DNA of 56,943 nucleotides from Ferrovibrio sp. (GTDB lineage: Bacteria > Pseudomonadota > Alphaproteobacteria > Ferrovibrionales > Ferrovibrionaceae): positions 1 through 56,943 of the forward strand of contig NZ_JAHBYG010000025.1 in NCBI RefSeq assembly GCF_019636075.1, written 5' to 3'. A program made the translations under genes and the position numbers. The notes beneath the pieces were generated by a model. That model saw nothing but the letters and a program-made list of their open reading frames with translations, was not told the DNA's origin and did not search any database. Of this stretch, positions 1-9,307 are shown one piece after another (positions within the stretch are counted from its first letter, which is position 1; every line of letters starts with the position of its first letter).

Positions 1-1143
1 TTCGATACCACCAGCCGCGATTCAAACCTCGCCCTGATCGATCATGTGGCCGAATATCTGGCCAGCCATGGCGTGGCATCGCAAAAGATTTACGATGCCA
101 CCGGCGGCAAGGCCAATCTCTATGCCACGATCGGCCCGCGCGAACGCGGCGGCATCATCCTTTCGGGCCATACCGACGTTGTGCCGGTGGATGGCCAGGA
201 TTGGTCCTCCGATCCCTTCCGCGTGGTGGAGCGTGCGGGCCGGCTTTATGGCCGCGGCACCTCGGATATGAAAAGCTTCATTGCCATTGCGCTGGCGCTG
301 CTGCCCGAGATGCTGGCGCGCCCGCTGCGTGTGCCGTTGCATTTCGCGTTTTCCTATGATGAGGAAATCGGTTGCCTGGGCGTGCACGGCATTGTCGATT
401 TCATCAAGACTGGCGGGCCGCGCCCGGCCTTGGCGATTGTGGGCGAACCCACCGAAATGCAGGTGGTGAACGCGCATAAAAGCGTCTGTGCCTGCAACAC
501 CTCGGTGCATGGCCTGGAAGCGCATTCCAGCGCCACCCATCAAGGCGTGAATGCCATTCAATATGCTGCCGAGATGATCGCCGAACTGAACCGCCTGCAA
601 CGCGTATATCAGCAGCCGGAAAATACCGAATCGCGCTTCGAGCCGCCCTATACCACCATCACCGTGGGCCAGATTCATGGCGGCACGGCGCGCAATATCC
701 TGGCCAAGGAATGCCATTTCCAATGGGATGTGCGTGCGGTGCGGCCCGAACATGATCTTGAAGTGGTGGATGCCTTCAACCGCTTCGTGGCCCAGCAGAT
801 GCTGCCGGCGATGCAGCGCATTCATGCCGGCGCGGCGGTGAATACCGATATCGTGGCGCATGTGCCGCCCTTCCTGCCGCCGGCCGATAACAAGGCCGAG
901 CAGCTTGCCCTGCGGCTTGCCGGGCAGAACAATACCTATGCCGTGTCTTACGGCACCGAGGCGGGTATTTTCGGCCTGGCGGATATTCCCACCGTGGTTT
1001 GCGGCCCTGGCAATATCCGCGAGGCGCATAAGCCCGACGAATATATCGAGCTGTCGCAGGTGGCGGCGGGCGAAGATTTCATGCGCCGGCTGATCGATTT
1101 CTGCGCCGGCGACGGCGCGCTGGATTTTCTCGCTGCCAGATAG
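1..1143 (+). CDS. argE: Acetylornithine deacetylase-like M20 peptidase (5' truncated)
   Basis: The reading frame is open from base 1 and begins inside the protein, so the true start lies outside the window. It is a zinc-dependent M20 amidohydrolase that would remove the acetyl group from N-acetylornithine in arginine synthesis. Visible motifs are SGHTDVVPVDG (metal-binding H-x-D), GRGTSDMK, the catalytic acidic pair in SYDEEIGCLG, the VGEPT strand, and a C-terminal CGPGNIREAHKPDEY segment with the last metal-binding His. The visible 380 residues are nearly full length for ArgE. It converges on hutF with only 6 bases between stops. Related M20 deacylases cannot be fully excluded, but the N-terminal FDTTSRDSN segment fits ArgE well. 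Confidence 0.85.
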   Translation, partial: FDTTSRDSNLALIDHVAEYLASHGVASQKIYDATGGKANLYATIGPRERGGIILSGHTDVVPVDGQDWSSDPFRVVERAGRLYGRGTSDMKSFIAIALALLPEMLARPLRVPLHFAFSYDEEIGCLGVHGIVDFIKTGGPRPALAIVGEPTEMQVVNAHKSVCACNTSVHGLEAHSSATHQGVNAIQYAAEMIAELNRLQRVYQQPENTESRFEPPYTTITVGQIHGGTARNILAKECHFQWDVRAVRPEHDLEVVDAFNRFVAQQMLPAMQRIHAGAAVNTDIVAHVPPFLPPADNKAEQLALRLAGQNNTYAVSYGTEAGIFGLADIPTVVCGPGNIREAHKPDEYIELSQVAAGEDFMRRLIDFCAGDGALDFLAAR

Positions 1144-1149
1144 CGGGCG

Positions 1150-2523
1150 CTAAATAAGCGCCGCCATGCCCTTCAGCGCGGCCCGGTAGTTGCGGGCGAT
1201 TTCATCGGCGCGGATATGGCGGCCTTCGCTCACCATGCGGCGGCCGCGCACATAAACCTCGCGCACCGGGTTGTCGCCGCCGCCGAATATCCAGCCATCC
1301 AGCAAGGCATCCCCGCGTTTGCCGAACAGGCTGGGGGCATCATGGTCCAGCACCACGAAATCGGCGCGATAGCCTGGCGCCAGCAGGCCCATCTTCTGGC
1401 CCAGGGCCTGGGCGCCGCCTTTGCGCGCGGCATCGAACAGGCGCTGGCCGGTGGAACCGCCGGGTCCGCCCGCCAGCACGTTGCGTTGCCGCGTGGTCAG
1501 CCGCTGGCCGTATTCCAGCAGGCGCAATTCCTCGGCTGGATCGCTGCTGACATGGCTGTCCGATCCAATGCCGAAAGCGCCGCCGGCCGCCAGATATTCC
1601 GGCGCGGGAAACAAGCCATCGCCCAGATTGGCTTCCGTGGTGGGGCATAGGCCCGCCACTGCCGCGCTTGCGGCCAGGCGGCGTATTTCGTCGGCATCCA
1701 TATGCGTGGCATGCACCAGGCACCAGGCCGCGTTCACCGGCATGGCATCCAGCAGCCATTGCACCGGGCGCTGGCCGCTCCAGGCGATGCATTCTTCTAC
1801 TTCCGCTGTCTGCTCGGCGATATGGATATGGATCGGCGCGCCTTCGGGCAGCAGATCGGGCATTGCTTTCAGCATCTCCGGCGTCACCGCGCGCAGCGAA
1901 TGCGGCGCCATGCCCAGTCGCCGGTCGGGCCGTTTGGCGAAGGCCGGGCCCAGCTTGTCCAGCATGGCGGCAAAGCCGTCCAGGTCGTGCAGGAAGCGGC
2001 TCTGGCGCGGCAGAGCGGCCCGGCCGCCGAAACCGCTATGGGCATACAGCACCGGCAGATGGGTCAGCGCGATGCCGGCAATCTCGGCGCCGGCCAGGAT
2101 GCGCCAGCTCAGCTCGGCTCGATCATCATAGCGGCCGCCATCGGGCCGGTGATGCAGGTAATGGAATTCGCCCACAGCCGTATAGCCCCGGCAGAGCAAT
2201 TCGGCATAAAGCTGCGCCGAAATGGCTTCCAGGTCTTCTGGCCGCACAGCCAGTGCGAAGCGATACATCGCCTCGCGCCAGGTCCAGAAACTGTCCTTCT
2301 CCGGCCCTGCGGTTTCGGCCATGCCGGCCATGGCGCGTTGAAAGGCATGGCTGTGCAGATTGGCCATGCCGGGCAGCACGGGGCCGGGCAGGCGCAGCAT
2401 GCCGGTCTGATCCGCGGCATTGGCTTGCAAGCTGGCGATGATGCCTTCGGCATCCACTTCAACCAGCACATTTTCGGCCCAACCGGTTTCCAGGCGGGCC
2501 AGCGGCAACAAGAAGCGACGCAT
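1150..2523 (-). CDS. hutF: Formimidoylglutamate deiminase HutF
   Basis: This 457-residue amidohydrolase-superfamily enzyme hydrolyses N-formimino-L-glutamate to N-formyl-L-glutamate and ammonia, a step of the five-step histidine degradation route. The metal-binding NLHSHAFQRA motif (H-x-H) lies near residue 56, HIHIAEQ near 235 and GIGSDSHVSSD near 320. Length and motif order match HutF rather than guanine or cytosine deaminase. The ATG at 2523 starts MRRFLLPLARLETGW, a typical HutF N-terminus. It is divergent from hutI, with 59 bases between the two start codons. hutH, hutU and hutG are not in the window. Confidence 0.93.
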   Translation of the reverse strand: MRRFLLPLARLETGWAENVLVEVDAEGIIASLQANAADQTGMLRLPGPVLPGMANLHSHAFQRAMAGMAETAGPEKDSFWTWREAMYRFALAVRPEDLEAISAQLYAELLCRGYTAVGEFHYLHHRPDGGRYDDRAELSWRILAGAEIAGIALTHLPVLYAHSGFGGRAALPRQSRFLHDLDGFAAMLDKLGPAFAKRPDRRLGMAPHSLRAVTPEMLKAMPDLLPEGAPIHIHIAEQTAEVEECIAWSGQRPVQWLLDAMPVNAAWCLVHATHMDADEIRRLAASAAVAGLCPTTEANLGDGLFPAPEYLAAGGAFGIGSDSHVSSDPAEELRLLEYGQRLTTRQRNVLAGGPGGSTGQRLFDAARKGGAQALGQKMGLLAPGYRADFVVLDHDAPSLFGKRGDALLDGWIFGGGDNPVREVYVRGRRMVSEGRHIRADEIARNYRAALKGMAALI

Positions 2524-2540
2524 GACGAGTCCTACTGAAG

Positions 2541-2556
2541 ATGTGTATATACGTTG
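2541..2556. promoter_or_regulatory. HutC-like operator between hutF and hutI
   Basis: The short hutF-hutI intergenic region contains ATGTGTATATACGTTG, with a perfect palindrome GTATATAC at 2545-2552. GntR-type HutC repressors are known to bind TGTATATACA-like sites upstream of hut genes. The match and the position between divergent hut genes support an operator role. No hutC gene lies in the window. The palindrome also argues against an ATG at 2541 as the hutI start. Confidence 0.5.
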
Positions 2557-2582
2557 GCAGAAACCGGAGCGGCAGGAAAGCG

Positions 2583-3818
2583 ATGGCCGGCATGGCGAAT
2601 GATTTCGATGCGATCTGGCTTGGGGCGGATTTCGCCACCATGGCGCCGCAGGCCGATGCCGCGCCTTTCGGCGTCATCAAGGATGGCGCATTGGCGGAAA
2701 AGCAGGGCCGCATCGCCTGGATCGGCCCGGCGAAGGATTTGCCGCGTCAGCATATCGGCGCCCATACGCAGATCCATGAAATCGGCGGCGGCTGGGTTAC
2801 GCCCGGGCTGGTGGATTGCCACACCCATCTGGTTTATGCCGGCAGCCGCGCCCATGAATTCGAATTGCGTCTGCAGGGCGCAAGCTATGAAGAAATCTCT
2901 CGCGCAGGCGGCGGCATCCGCTCCACCGTTGCCGCCACCCGTGCCGCCAGCGAAGACATTCTGCTGGAGCAGAGCGGCAAGCGCCTGCGTGCCCTGATGG
3001 CCGAGGGCATCACCACGCTGGAAATCAAATCCGGCTATGGCCTCAATCTGGCCGATGAATTGAAATGCCTGCGCGTGGCCCGCCGCCTGGGCCAGAGCCA
3101 TCCGGTGCAGATCCGCACCACTTTGCTGGCCGCCCATGCCGTGCCGCCGGAATTCGCCCAGGATGCCGATGGCTATATCGATCTGGTCTGCGACAGCATC
3201 ATCCCGGCGGCTGCCCTGGCTGGCCTGGCCGATGCGGTGGACGCTTTCTGCGAAAACATCGCCTTCAGCCCGGCGCAGACCCGGCGGGTATTCGAGGCGG
3301 CCCGGCGCCATGGCCTGCCGGTAAAGCTGCATGCCGAGCAATTGAGCGATCAGGGCGGCGCGGCGCTGGCCGCCAGCTTCGGCGCGCTGTCTGCCGATCA
3401 TCTGGAATATCTGAGCGAGGACGGGGTGGCCGCCATGGCCAAAAGCGGCACCGTGGCGGTGCTGCTGCCCGGCGCCTTCTATGCCTTGCGCGAAACCCGG
3501 CTGCCGCCCATCGCGGCGCTGCGCCAGCATGGCGTGCCGATGGCGATTTCCACCGATTGCAATCCCGGCACCTCGCCGGTCACGTCGATCCTGCTGATGC
3601 TGAACATGGCCTGCACGCTGTTCAGGCTCACCCCGGAAGAGGCCCTGGCCGGCGCCACGATCCATGCCGCCCGGGCACTGGGGCTGGCGGATAGCTGCGG
3701 CAGCCTGGCGGTTGGCAAACGCGCCGACCTGGCCTTCTGGGATATCGACCGGCCTGCCGCCCTGGCTTATGGCATCGGCTATAACCCATTGAAAAAGGTG
3801 CATTTTGCCACAATCTAA
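2583..3818 (+). CDS. hutI: Imidazolonepropionase HutI
   Basis: Imidazolonepropionase opens the ring of 4-imidazolone-5-propionate to give N-formimino-L-glutamate, the substrate of HutF next door. Metal-binding [17 protein letters not shown], the GYGL segment, KLHAEQ and [10 protein letters not shown] are all present in family order, and the length of 411 residues is normal. The start was placed at ATG 2583, preceded by AGGAAAG, rather than at 2541, which lies inside the operator-like palindrome. ATG 2592 is an alternative. The gene is divergent from hutF and both are probably controlled by the palindrome between them. Confidence 0.92.
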   Translation: MAGMANDFDAIWLGADFATMAPQADAAPFGVIKDGALAEKQGRIAWIGPAKDLPRQHIGAHTQIHEIGGGWVTPGLVDCHTHLVYAGSRAHEFELRLQGASYEEISRAGGGIRSTVAATRAASEDILLEQSGKRLRALMAEGITTLEIKSGYGLNLADELKCLRVARRLGQSHPVQIRTTLLAAHAVPPEFAQDADGYIDLVCDSIIPAAALAGLADAVDAFCENIAFSPAQTRRVFEAARRHGLPVKLHAEQLSDQGGAALAASFGALSADHLEYLSEDGVAAMAKSGTVAVLLPGAFYALRETRLPPIAALRQHGVPMAISTDCNPGTSPVTSILLMLNMACTLFRLTPEEALAGATIHAARALGLADSCGSLAVGKRADLAFWDIDRPAALAYGIGYNPLKKVHFATI

Positions 3819-3915
3819 TCCGTGGTAATCCATTTGAGTTATTGCCGGTTATCGCTGTCGTCCTGTATCCTGCGGTCAAAGATCGACCGGAAATTAGACG
3901 TCTGGGGAGAACTCC

Positions 3916-4260
3916 ATGAGCGACTGGCTGATCATTCTGGGTGGCGGCATCGTGCTGTTCTGGGCCGGTGCCTGGCTGTTGCTGCATCTCGGCAATTTCG
4001 AGGTGCGGATCAGCCAATTGCGCCAAACCCTTGAGGCAAGGGTAAGTATGGCCGAGCGGCAGATGGATGGCGTGGTGAAAAGCCTCAACGAGGCCCAGCG
4101 CATCAACCATGGCTTCGATGGCCAGCTTGCCGAATTGCGCAAGGATCTGACCGAGACCCGCAAAGACCTCGAAGATGTGAAGAAAAGCATCAATGTGCTG
4201 GATGTGGCGCTGGCAGACCTCAAATTGAAGGTAAACATGCGCAACAGCCGCTTCGGTTAG
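3916..4260 (+). CDS. Small membrane-anchored coiled-coil protein, unknown function
   Basis: The product is 114 residues. A single hydrophobic segment at about residues 4-25 (WLIILGGGIVLFWAGAWLLL) would anchor it in the inner membrane. The rest is charged and strongly helical, with heptad-like leucines and repeated K/E/D runs around residues 35-105, so a coiled coil is likely. GGGGAG stands 7 bases before the ATG, a good ribosome-binding site. I do not recognise a family. It sits alone between hutI and the rsmB-like gene, which starts about 70 bases downstream on the same strand. Confidence 0.65.
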   Translation: MSDWLIILGGGIVLFWAGAWLLLHLGNFEVRISQLRQTLEARVSMAERQMDGVVKSLNEAQRINHGFDGQLAELRKDLTETRKDLEDVKKSINVLDVALADLKLKVNMRNSRFG

Positions 4261-4333
4261 GCTGTGGTTCTGGGGGGCGGTGTTTCGCTCCCCGAGGCTT
4301 CCCGGCAGGGGCGATCCGCCCTATGGTCCGCCG

Positions 4334-6397
4334 ATGAAATCCACCCGCCCCCCTCAAAGGCCGCCGCACAAAGCCGGCGGACCCCGCAAATCCTCTGCTG
4401 CACACAAGTCCAGCGGCCCGCATAAATCATCCGGCGGTTTCCGCGATGCCGGCCGCAAGGCAGAGGCCGGCTCCCGCAGCGAGAAGCCGCGCAGCGACCG
4501 GCCGTATGGCGACAAGCCACGCAGTGACAAGCCGCGCAGTGATAGGCCGCGCACAGATAAGCCGCGCAGTGATAGGCCACGTGATGGCAAGCCCTATGTG
4601 GGTAAGCCCTCGCGTTCGGATCGTCCCCAGCATTCGGAGCGTCCCCAGCATTCGGAGCGCCCCCAGCATTCGGAGCGCCCACGGCATTCGGATCGTCCTC
4701 GGCACAGCGATGGCGCCCCCCGTGCCGAAAGGCCGGCCCGGTCTGATCGCCCGCAGTATTCCGAGCGTCCGCATCGCCCTGATCGTCCCCAGCGCCCGGA
4801 TCGTTCCCAGCGTGATGATAGGCCGCAGCGCGACGAACGCCCGTATCGTGCCGAGCGTTCCGAGCGGCCAGAGCGTCCGCATCGTTCAGAGCGTCCGCAA
4901 CGCGATACCCGGCCCCAGCGCTCTGATCGGCCCCAGCGTTCTGATCGGCCCCAGCGTGACGAGAACCGCCAGCGCCCGGAACGGCCGTACCACCCGGAAC
5001 GACCGCAGCGCCCGGAAGGCCGCGACGACAGGCCGCAACGCGGTCCTCGGCCGCAGAATCACACTCAGCAGCGGCACGAACAGCCGCGCCCGCAGATCGA
5101 GCGCAAGCCCGGTTCGAACCGCATTGTGTTGCGCGGCGCCATTGCCTTGCTGCGTGCCATGGAATCCAAGGCCGAGCCTGCCGACCGCACATTGTTTGGT
5201 TGGATGAAGGCCAATCATCGCCGCTTCGATGCACGCGAGCGGTCGGCTCTGGTGCAGATGGCGATGGATGCATTGCGCCAGCGTGCCCGGCTGCAATGGT
5301 GGCTCAGCCGCGCAGGCATTGCCGAGGCGGATCAGGATGCCGGCCTGCGCATTGCTGCGTTGAAGATTTTGCAGGATGGCAGCAAGCCCGACGGCATGCG
5401 CGAGATGCTGGAACTCGGCGAGGAGTCGGATTTCGACAAGGCGTTGCGCCGGTTGGGCGGCCATACGCTGGAGCATCCCGAGATGCCCCTGGCGGTGCGG
5501 TTCAATATCCCGGATTGGATCGAACCGCGTTTCACCGAGCGTTTCGGCGCCGATCTGGAATTGGAGCTGGCCGCCATGCTGCGTCCGGCGCCGCTTGATC
5601 TGCGCGTGAATACGTTGAAAACCACCCGCGAAGCGGCCCTGGCGGCTCTCACCGCCGAACAGCAGCGCGTGCAGCCCACGCCGCTTTCGCCGGTCGGTCT
5701 GCGCCTGGGGCCGAATGCCTATGTGAATGATGGCGCGGCCTATGGCGAAGGCCTGGTCGAGCCGCAGGATGAAGGCTCGCAAATCGCAGCTTTGCTGGTA
5801 GAAGCAGCCGGCTGCAAGATGGTGGTTGATTTCTGCGCCGGTGCCGGCGGCAAATCCCTGGCGATCGGTGCGGCGATGGGCAATGTCGGCCGTTTGGTGG
5901 CCTGCGATGTGAGCGAGAAGCGCCTGGCGCGCGCCAAGCTGCGGCTGCGCCGCGCCGGCGTACATAATGCCGAATGCCGCGTGCTTGAAGCCAAATGGCT
6001 GAAGCGCCATGCCGGCAAGGCGGATCGCGTGCTGGTGGATGCGCCATGCAGCGGTACCGGCACCTGGAGGCGCAAGCCTGATGCGCGCTGGCGCCTCACC
6101 GAAAGCGATGTGCAGGAGCTGCGTGCCAAGCAGGCCGAGATTCTGGATCGTGCCGCCAAGCTGGTGGTGCCAGGCGGACGGCTGATCTACGTCACCTGTT
6201 CGGTGCTCACCGAGGAGAATGAAGACCAGATCACTGCATTCCGGCAGCGCCACAGCGATTTCCGCATTCTGCCGGTGCCTGGTATCTGGGCGCGCAGTGT
6301 GGGCGGTGGCTGCCCAACCCATCTGCCCACTTTGCGGCTTAGCCCGGGCCGCAATGGCACCGATGGCTTTTTCGTCGCGGTGCTGGAGAAGTTTTAG
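4334..6397 (+). CDS. RsmB/NSUN-family rRNA cytosine-C5 methyltransferase with long disordered N-terminus
   Basis: The C-terminal 430 or so residues form an SAM-dependent m5C RNA methyltransferase of the RsmB (Sun/NOP2) type. DFCAGAGGKSLAIG is the SAM-binding loop, DAPCSGTGTWRRKPD holds one catalytic Cys and VTCSVLTEENEDQI the second Cys. A NusB-like helical region precedes the catalytic domain. The likely substrate is 16S rRNA. The first roughly 250 residues are low complexity, made of Arg/Pro/Asp/Ser/Glu/Gln repeats such as SERPQH and SDRPQR, and are not part of the usual 430-residue family. I chose ATG 4334; a GTG at 4280 is in frame and preceded by a G-rich run. Its stop overlaps the convergent amidotransferase stop. 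Confidence 0.88.
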   Translation: MKSTRPPQRPPHKAGGPRKSSAAHKSSGPHKSSGGFRDAGRKAEAGSRSEKPRSDRPYGDKPRSDKPRSDRPRTDKPRSDRPRDGKPYVGKPSRSDRPQHSERPQHSERPQHSERPRHSDRPRHSDGAPRAERPARSDRPQYSERPHRPDRPQRPDRSQRDDRPQRDERPYRAERSERPERPHRSERPQRDTRPQRSDRPQRSDRPQRDENRQRPERPYHPERPQRPEGRDDRPQRGPRPQNHTQQRHEQPRPQIERKPGSNRIVLRGAIALLRAMESKAEPADRTLFGWMKANHRRFDARERSALVQMAMDALRQRARLQWWLSRAGIAEADQDAGLRIAALKILQDGSKPDGMREMLELGEESDFDKALRRLGGHTLEHPEMPLAVRFNIPDWIEPRFTERFGADLELELAAMLRPAPLDLRVNTLKTTREAALAALTAEQQRVQPTPLSPVGLRLGPNAYVNDGAAYGEGLVEPQDEGSQIAALLVEAAGCKMVVDFCAGAGGKSLAIGAAMGNVGRLVACDVSEKRLARAKLRLRRAGVHNAECRVLEAKWLKRHAGKADRVLVDAPCSGTGTWRRKPDARWRLTESDVQELRAKQAEILDRAAKLVVPGGRLIYVTCSVLTEENEDQITAFRQRHSDFRILPVPGIWARSVGGGCPTHLPTLRLSPGRNGTDGFFVAVLEKF
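4625..4696 (+). repeat. 18-bp tandem repeat, four copies, in the rsmB-like gene
   Basis: Units start at 4625, 4643, 4661 and 4679. The unit CCCCAGCATTCGGAGCGT encodes PQHSER. The first three copies are almost identical and the fourth has a few changes. A looser array of related 6-codon units continues through about 5060. The period is a multiple of three, so copy-number change would keep the frame. Confidence 0.85.
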
Positions 6398-7137
6398 TCG
6401 GCGGCTTCCGTCAGCGGCATGTCCAGAGCGGACGGCTGTTTCAGCCAATGCTTCAGGAAGCCGCGCAGCCAGGTGGCGATATCGGCATCGTATTTGGCAT
6501 GGCCGCTCAGATGCTGGTCGCGCGCCTGGGCGCCGGGCAGGCCCATGCGATGGGCCGCCTTGGCCGACCAGATGCGCATGATCGCGCCGGTCACTTCGGG
6601 GTGGAACTGGATGCCATAGGCATTGTCGCCCACTCGCATGGCCTGATTGGGGAAATGCCGACCGCGCGCAAGATGCTGGGCTCCACGCGGCAATTCGAAG
6701 CCCTCGCCATGCCATTGGTAGACATGCAGCTTGTCGGGGAACAGGCTGCGGCCGGCGCTGGTGGCGCGCAGCGGATAATAGCCGATCTCATGCCAGCCAT
6801 CGCGATGCGGGGCCACCCGGGCGCCGCCGGCCCGGGCCAGCAATTGCGCGCCCAGGCAAACCCCCAGATAGGGCTTGCCGCTGGCCACGGCCTGGGGAAT
6901 CCAGTCCAGCTCGCGGCGGATGAAATCCAGATGGTCGTCGTTGGCGCTCATCGGTCCGCCGAACACCACCGCTGCGGCATGGCCGCTCATGTCCTTGGGC
7001 AGATCATGGCCCATGCAGGGGCGGCGGATATCCAGCTCATGGCCCATATGCCGCAGTTCCTCGCCAATCCTGCCGGGATTGGAGGTTTCCTGGTGCACCA
7101 CGATCAACACGGGCAATTTGCCCGGGGCAGCATTCAT
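6394..7137 (-). CDS. Class I glutamine amidotransferase (GuaA-like GATase1 domain protein)
   Basis: A stand-alone 247-residue GATase1 domain. The nucleophile elbow GVCLGAQLLA has the catalytic Cys at about residue 94, and FHPEV near residue 178 has the His/Glu partners. The FGGPMSANDD segment resembles GMP synthase-like amidotransferases. There is no synthetase domain, so it probably belongs to the free-standing GMP-synthase-like family, whose members hydrolyse glutamine or gamma-glutamyl compounds. The actual substrate cannot be told. The last codons overlap the rsmB-like stop on the other strand. Confidence 0.85.
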   Translation of the reverse strand: MNAAPGKLPVLIVVHQETSNPGRIGEELRHMGHELDIRRPCMGHDLPKDMSGHAAAVVFGGPMSANDDHLDFIRRELDWIPQAVASGKPYLGVCLGAQLLARAGGARVAPHRDGWHEIGYYPLRATSAGRSLFPDKLHVYQWHGEGFELPRGAQHLARGRHFPNQAMRVGDNAYGIQFHPEVTGAIMRIWSAKAAHRMGLPGAQARDQHLSGHAKYDADIATWLRGFLKHWLKQPSALDMPLTEAAD

Positions 7138-7246
7138 GCCGGTAATATCCGAACATTGCGGCAGGCGGGGAGGCGCCTAGCAACGGATTCAGCATAAACC
7201 CGGAAGGGTTAATATTTCCAGCGGTGATTTGCCTTCTGGCCTGTGT

Positions 7247-8005
7247 TCACTGGGCCGTGATGCCGCCATCCAGCACGAATTCAGTGCCGGTAACGAATTT
7301 CGACTCATCGGAGGCGAGATACAGGATGCAATTGGCCACGTCGTCGGGCTCGCCCAGCCGGCCCAGCGGCACCTGGGATTCCAGCTTCTTGCGCACTTGC
7401 GCCGGATCGCCGCCCGACAGGATCATGGATTGCACCATCGGTGTGTCGATGAAGGTGGGGTGCACCGAATTGCAGCGGATGTCGTAGCCGCGCTTGGCGC
7501 AATGCAGGGCGGTGGTTTTGGCCAGCATCCGGGCGCCGGCCTTGGAGGTGTTGTAGGCCGACATGTTATGGCCGGCGATGATGCCGGAAACCGATGAGAT
7601 GATGATGATCGAGCCCGGCGCATGGGGCCGCATGCGGGAGAGGCCGTGCTTGATACCGAGGAAGGGGCCGTCGAGATTGACGCCATGCACGAAGCGCCAT
7701 TCCTCCACGCTGATATCCTCCACATTCTTCAGCACGCCCACGCCTGCCGAATGCACCATCACATTCAGCTTGCCGAACGCCGCCACGGTTGTATCCAGGG
7801 CGGCGATCCATTGCTGTTCGTTGGTCACGTCGAGGTCGAGCGCGATGGCATTCTTGCCGATTTCTTCGGCCACCTCGCGCGCTCCCTTGAGGTTGCGGTC
7901 GGTCACCGCCACCTTGGCGCCTTCGCGCGCCAGCATGAAGGCCGTGGCTTTGCCCAGGCCGGATGCACCGCCCGTGATCAGGGCCACTTTGTTTGCTGCG
8001 CGCAT
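7247..8005 (-). CDS. SDR family NAD(P)-dependent oxidoreductase
   Basis: A classical short-chain dehydrogenase of 252 residues. The cofactor-binding TGGASGLG is at residues 11-18, HSAG takes the place of the NNAG motif, SSVSG holds the catalytic Ser, and YNTSKAG holds Tyr and Lys near residue 153. The C-terminal LDGGITAQ ending is typical. The closest style is cyclopentanol or 3-alpha/20-beta-hydroxysteroid dehydrogenase-like SDRs, but substrate is not predictable. AGGAAAAC stands before the ATG. It follows the threonine dehydratase gene on the same strand with 69 bases between. Confidence 0.88.
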   Translation of the reverse strand: MRAANKVALITGGASGLGKATAFMLAREGAKVAVTDRNLKGAREVAEEIGKNAIALDLDVTNEQQWIAALDTTVAAFGKLNVMVHSAGVGVLKNVEDISVEEWRFVHGVNLDGPFLGIKHGLSRMRPHAPGSIIIISSVSGIIAGHNMSAYNTSKAGARMLAKTTALHCAKRGYDIRCNSVHPTFIDTPMVQSMILSGGDPAQVRKKLESQVPLGRLGEPDDVANCILYLASDESKFVTGTEFVLDGGITAQ

Positions 8006-8074
8006 GATGTTTTCCTCCCGCGATAGGCGGCAAGTGTAGCGTGGTAGCGCGCGGGCGGGAATGCTGCCTTTACG

Positions 8075-9307
8075 TTAAACCGCAGCCATAGGATCGAGCA
8101 GCCGGGCATTCAGGCCGGCCTGGGCCAAGGTGTCGAGCAATTCAGCCAGATGGGCGCGATCACGCGCCTCCACCACGAATTCGATCTCGGTGGATTTGGC
8201 GGAAGCCAGTGTGAACAGGCGCTGATGCGCCACCTCCACGATATTCACGCCGGCAGAACCGATGATGCCGGCAGCCTTGGCCAGCCGGCCTGGCGCGTCG
8301 TCGGTGGTGATGATCAGTCGCGCCAGCCGGCCATCGCGCACCAGGCCGCGCATCAGCACGCTGGCCAATAGCCGTGTGTCGATATTGCCGCCGGTGATCA
8401 CCAGGCCCACCTTGCGGCCTTTGAACATGTCTTTATGCACCAGCAGGGCGGCCAGGCCGGAAGCGCCGGCGCCTTCTGCCACGGTCTTTTCGATTTCCGC
8501 CAGCGCCACGATGGCACGTTCGATATCGGCCTCGCGGGCGATCAGCACGTCGCGCACCAATTGCCGCGCCACAGCCATGGGCGCCTTGCCGATATCGCGC
8601 ACGCTGATGCCCTCGGCGATGCTGATGCCGCCCACCTGCACCGGCTGGTCGTGCAATTGCTGATGCATCGCGGTGTAGAGTTCGGTCTCCACGCCATAGA
8701 TTTGCAGATCGGGCTTCAGCGCATGGGCGGCCACCGCCATGCCGGCGATCAGCCCGCCGCCGCCGACGGGCACCACCAATGTGTCCAGCTCCGGCGCCTG
8801 TTGCAGCATTTCCAGCGCCACCGTGCCCTGGCCGGCCATGATGGCGAGGTCGTCGTAGGGATGCACGAAGGTGAGATTTTCGGCGGCCGCCATTTCATGG
8901 GCGCGGGTGGCGGCTTCGGCCAGGGTTTCGCCGAACAGCACTACGCGCGCGCCATGGCCGCGCACATGGCGGATTTTGTTGAACGGGGTGATCGACGGCA
9001 TCACGATAGTAGCCGGAATGCCCAACCCCTTGGCGTGATAGGCCACGCCCTGGGCATGGTTGCCGGCCGACATGGCAATCACGCCGCGTTTGCGCGCATC
9101 GGCGTCCAACTGCAGCAGTTTGTTCAGCGCGCCGCGCTCCTTGAAGCTGGCGGTGAATTGCAGATTCTCGAACTTCAGCCAGATCTCGGCGCCGACCATT
9201 TCCGACAGGGTTTGCGAGCGCAGGCAGGGCGTCTGCTTCAGCGTTCCGCCGATCCGTTCGGCAGCGGCGCGGATATCATCCAGCCGGAGAATGTCGGACT
9301 GCGCCAT
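8075..9307 (-). CDS. ilvA: Threonine ammonia-lyase with C-terminal ACT domain
   Basis: A PLP enzyme of fold type II that deaminates L-threonine to 2-oxobutanoate. The PLP lysine is in ASFKERGALNKLL at about residue 57, GNHAQGVAYHA binds the substrate carboxylate and the Gly-rich VVPVGGGGLIAG loop holds the PLP phosphate. The last 80 or so residues look like an ACT regulatory domain. At 410 residues it is shorter than the two-ACT biosynthetic IlvA of E. coli and longer than catabolic TdcB, a common alphaproteobacterial type. The ATG at 9307 overlaps the TGA of the upstream small gene (TGATG), so the two are probably translationally coupled. Confidence 0.9.
   Translation of the reverse strand: MAQSDILRLDDIRAAAERIGGTLKQTPCLRSQTLSEMVGAEIWLKFENLQFTASFKERGALNKLLQLDADARKRGVIAMSAGNHAQGVAYHAKGLGIPATIVMPSITPFNKIRHVRGHGARVVLFGETLAEAATRAHEMAAAENLTFVHPYDDLAIMAGQGTVALEMLQQAPELDTLVVPVGGGGLIAGMAVAAHALKPDLQIYGVETELYTAMHQQLHDQPVQVGGISIAEGISVRDIGKAPMAVARQLVRDVLIAREADIERAIVALAEIEKTVAEGAGASGLAALLVHKDMFKGRKVGLVITGGNIDTRLLASVLMRGLVRDGRLARLIITTDDAPGRLAKAAGIIGSAGVNIVEVAHQRLFTLASAKSTEIEFVVEARDRAHLAELLDTLAQAGLNARLLDPMAAV

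Noticed and set aside
2541..2582. ATG 2541 as the start of hutI
   Set aside because: It lies inside the HutC-like palindrome and adds residues not found in the family; ATG 2583 has a ribosome-binding site.
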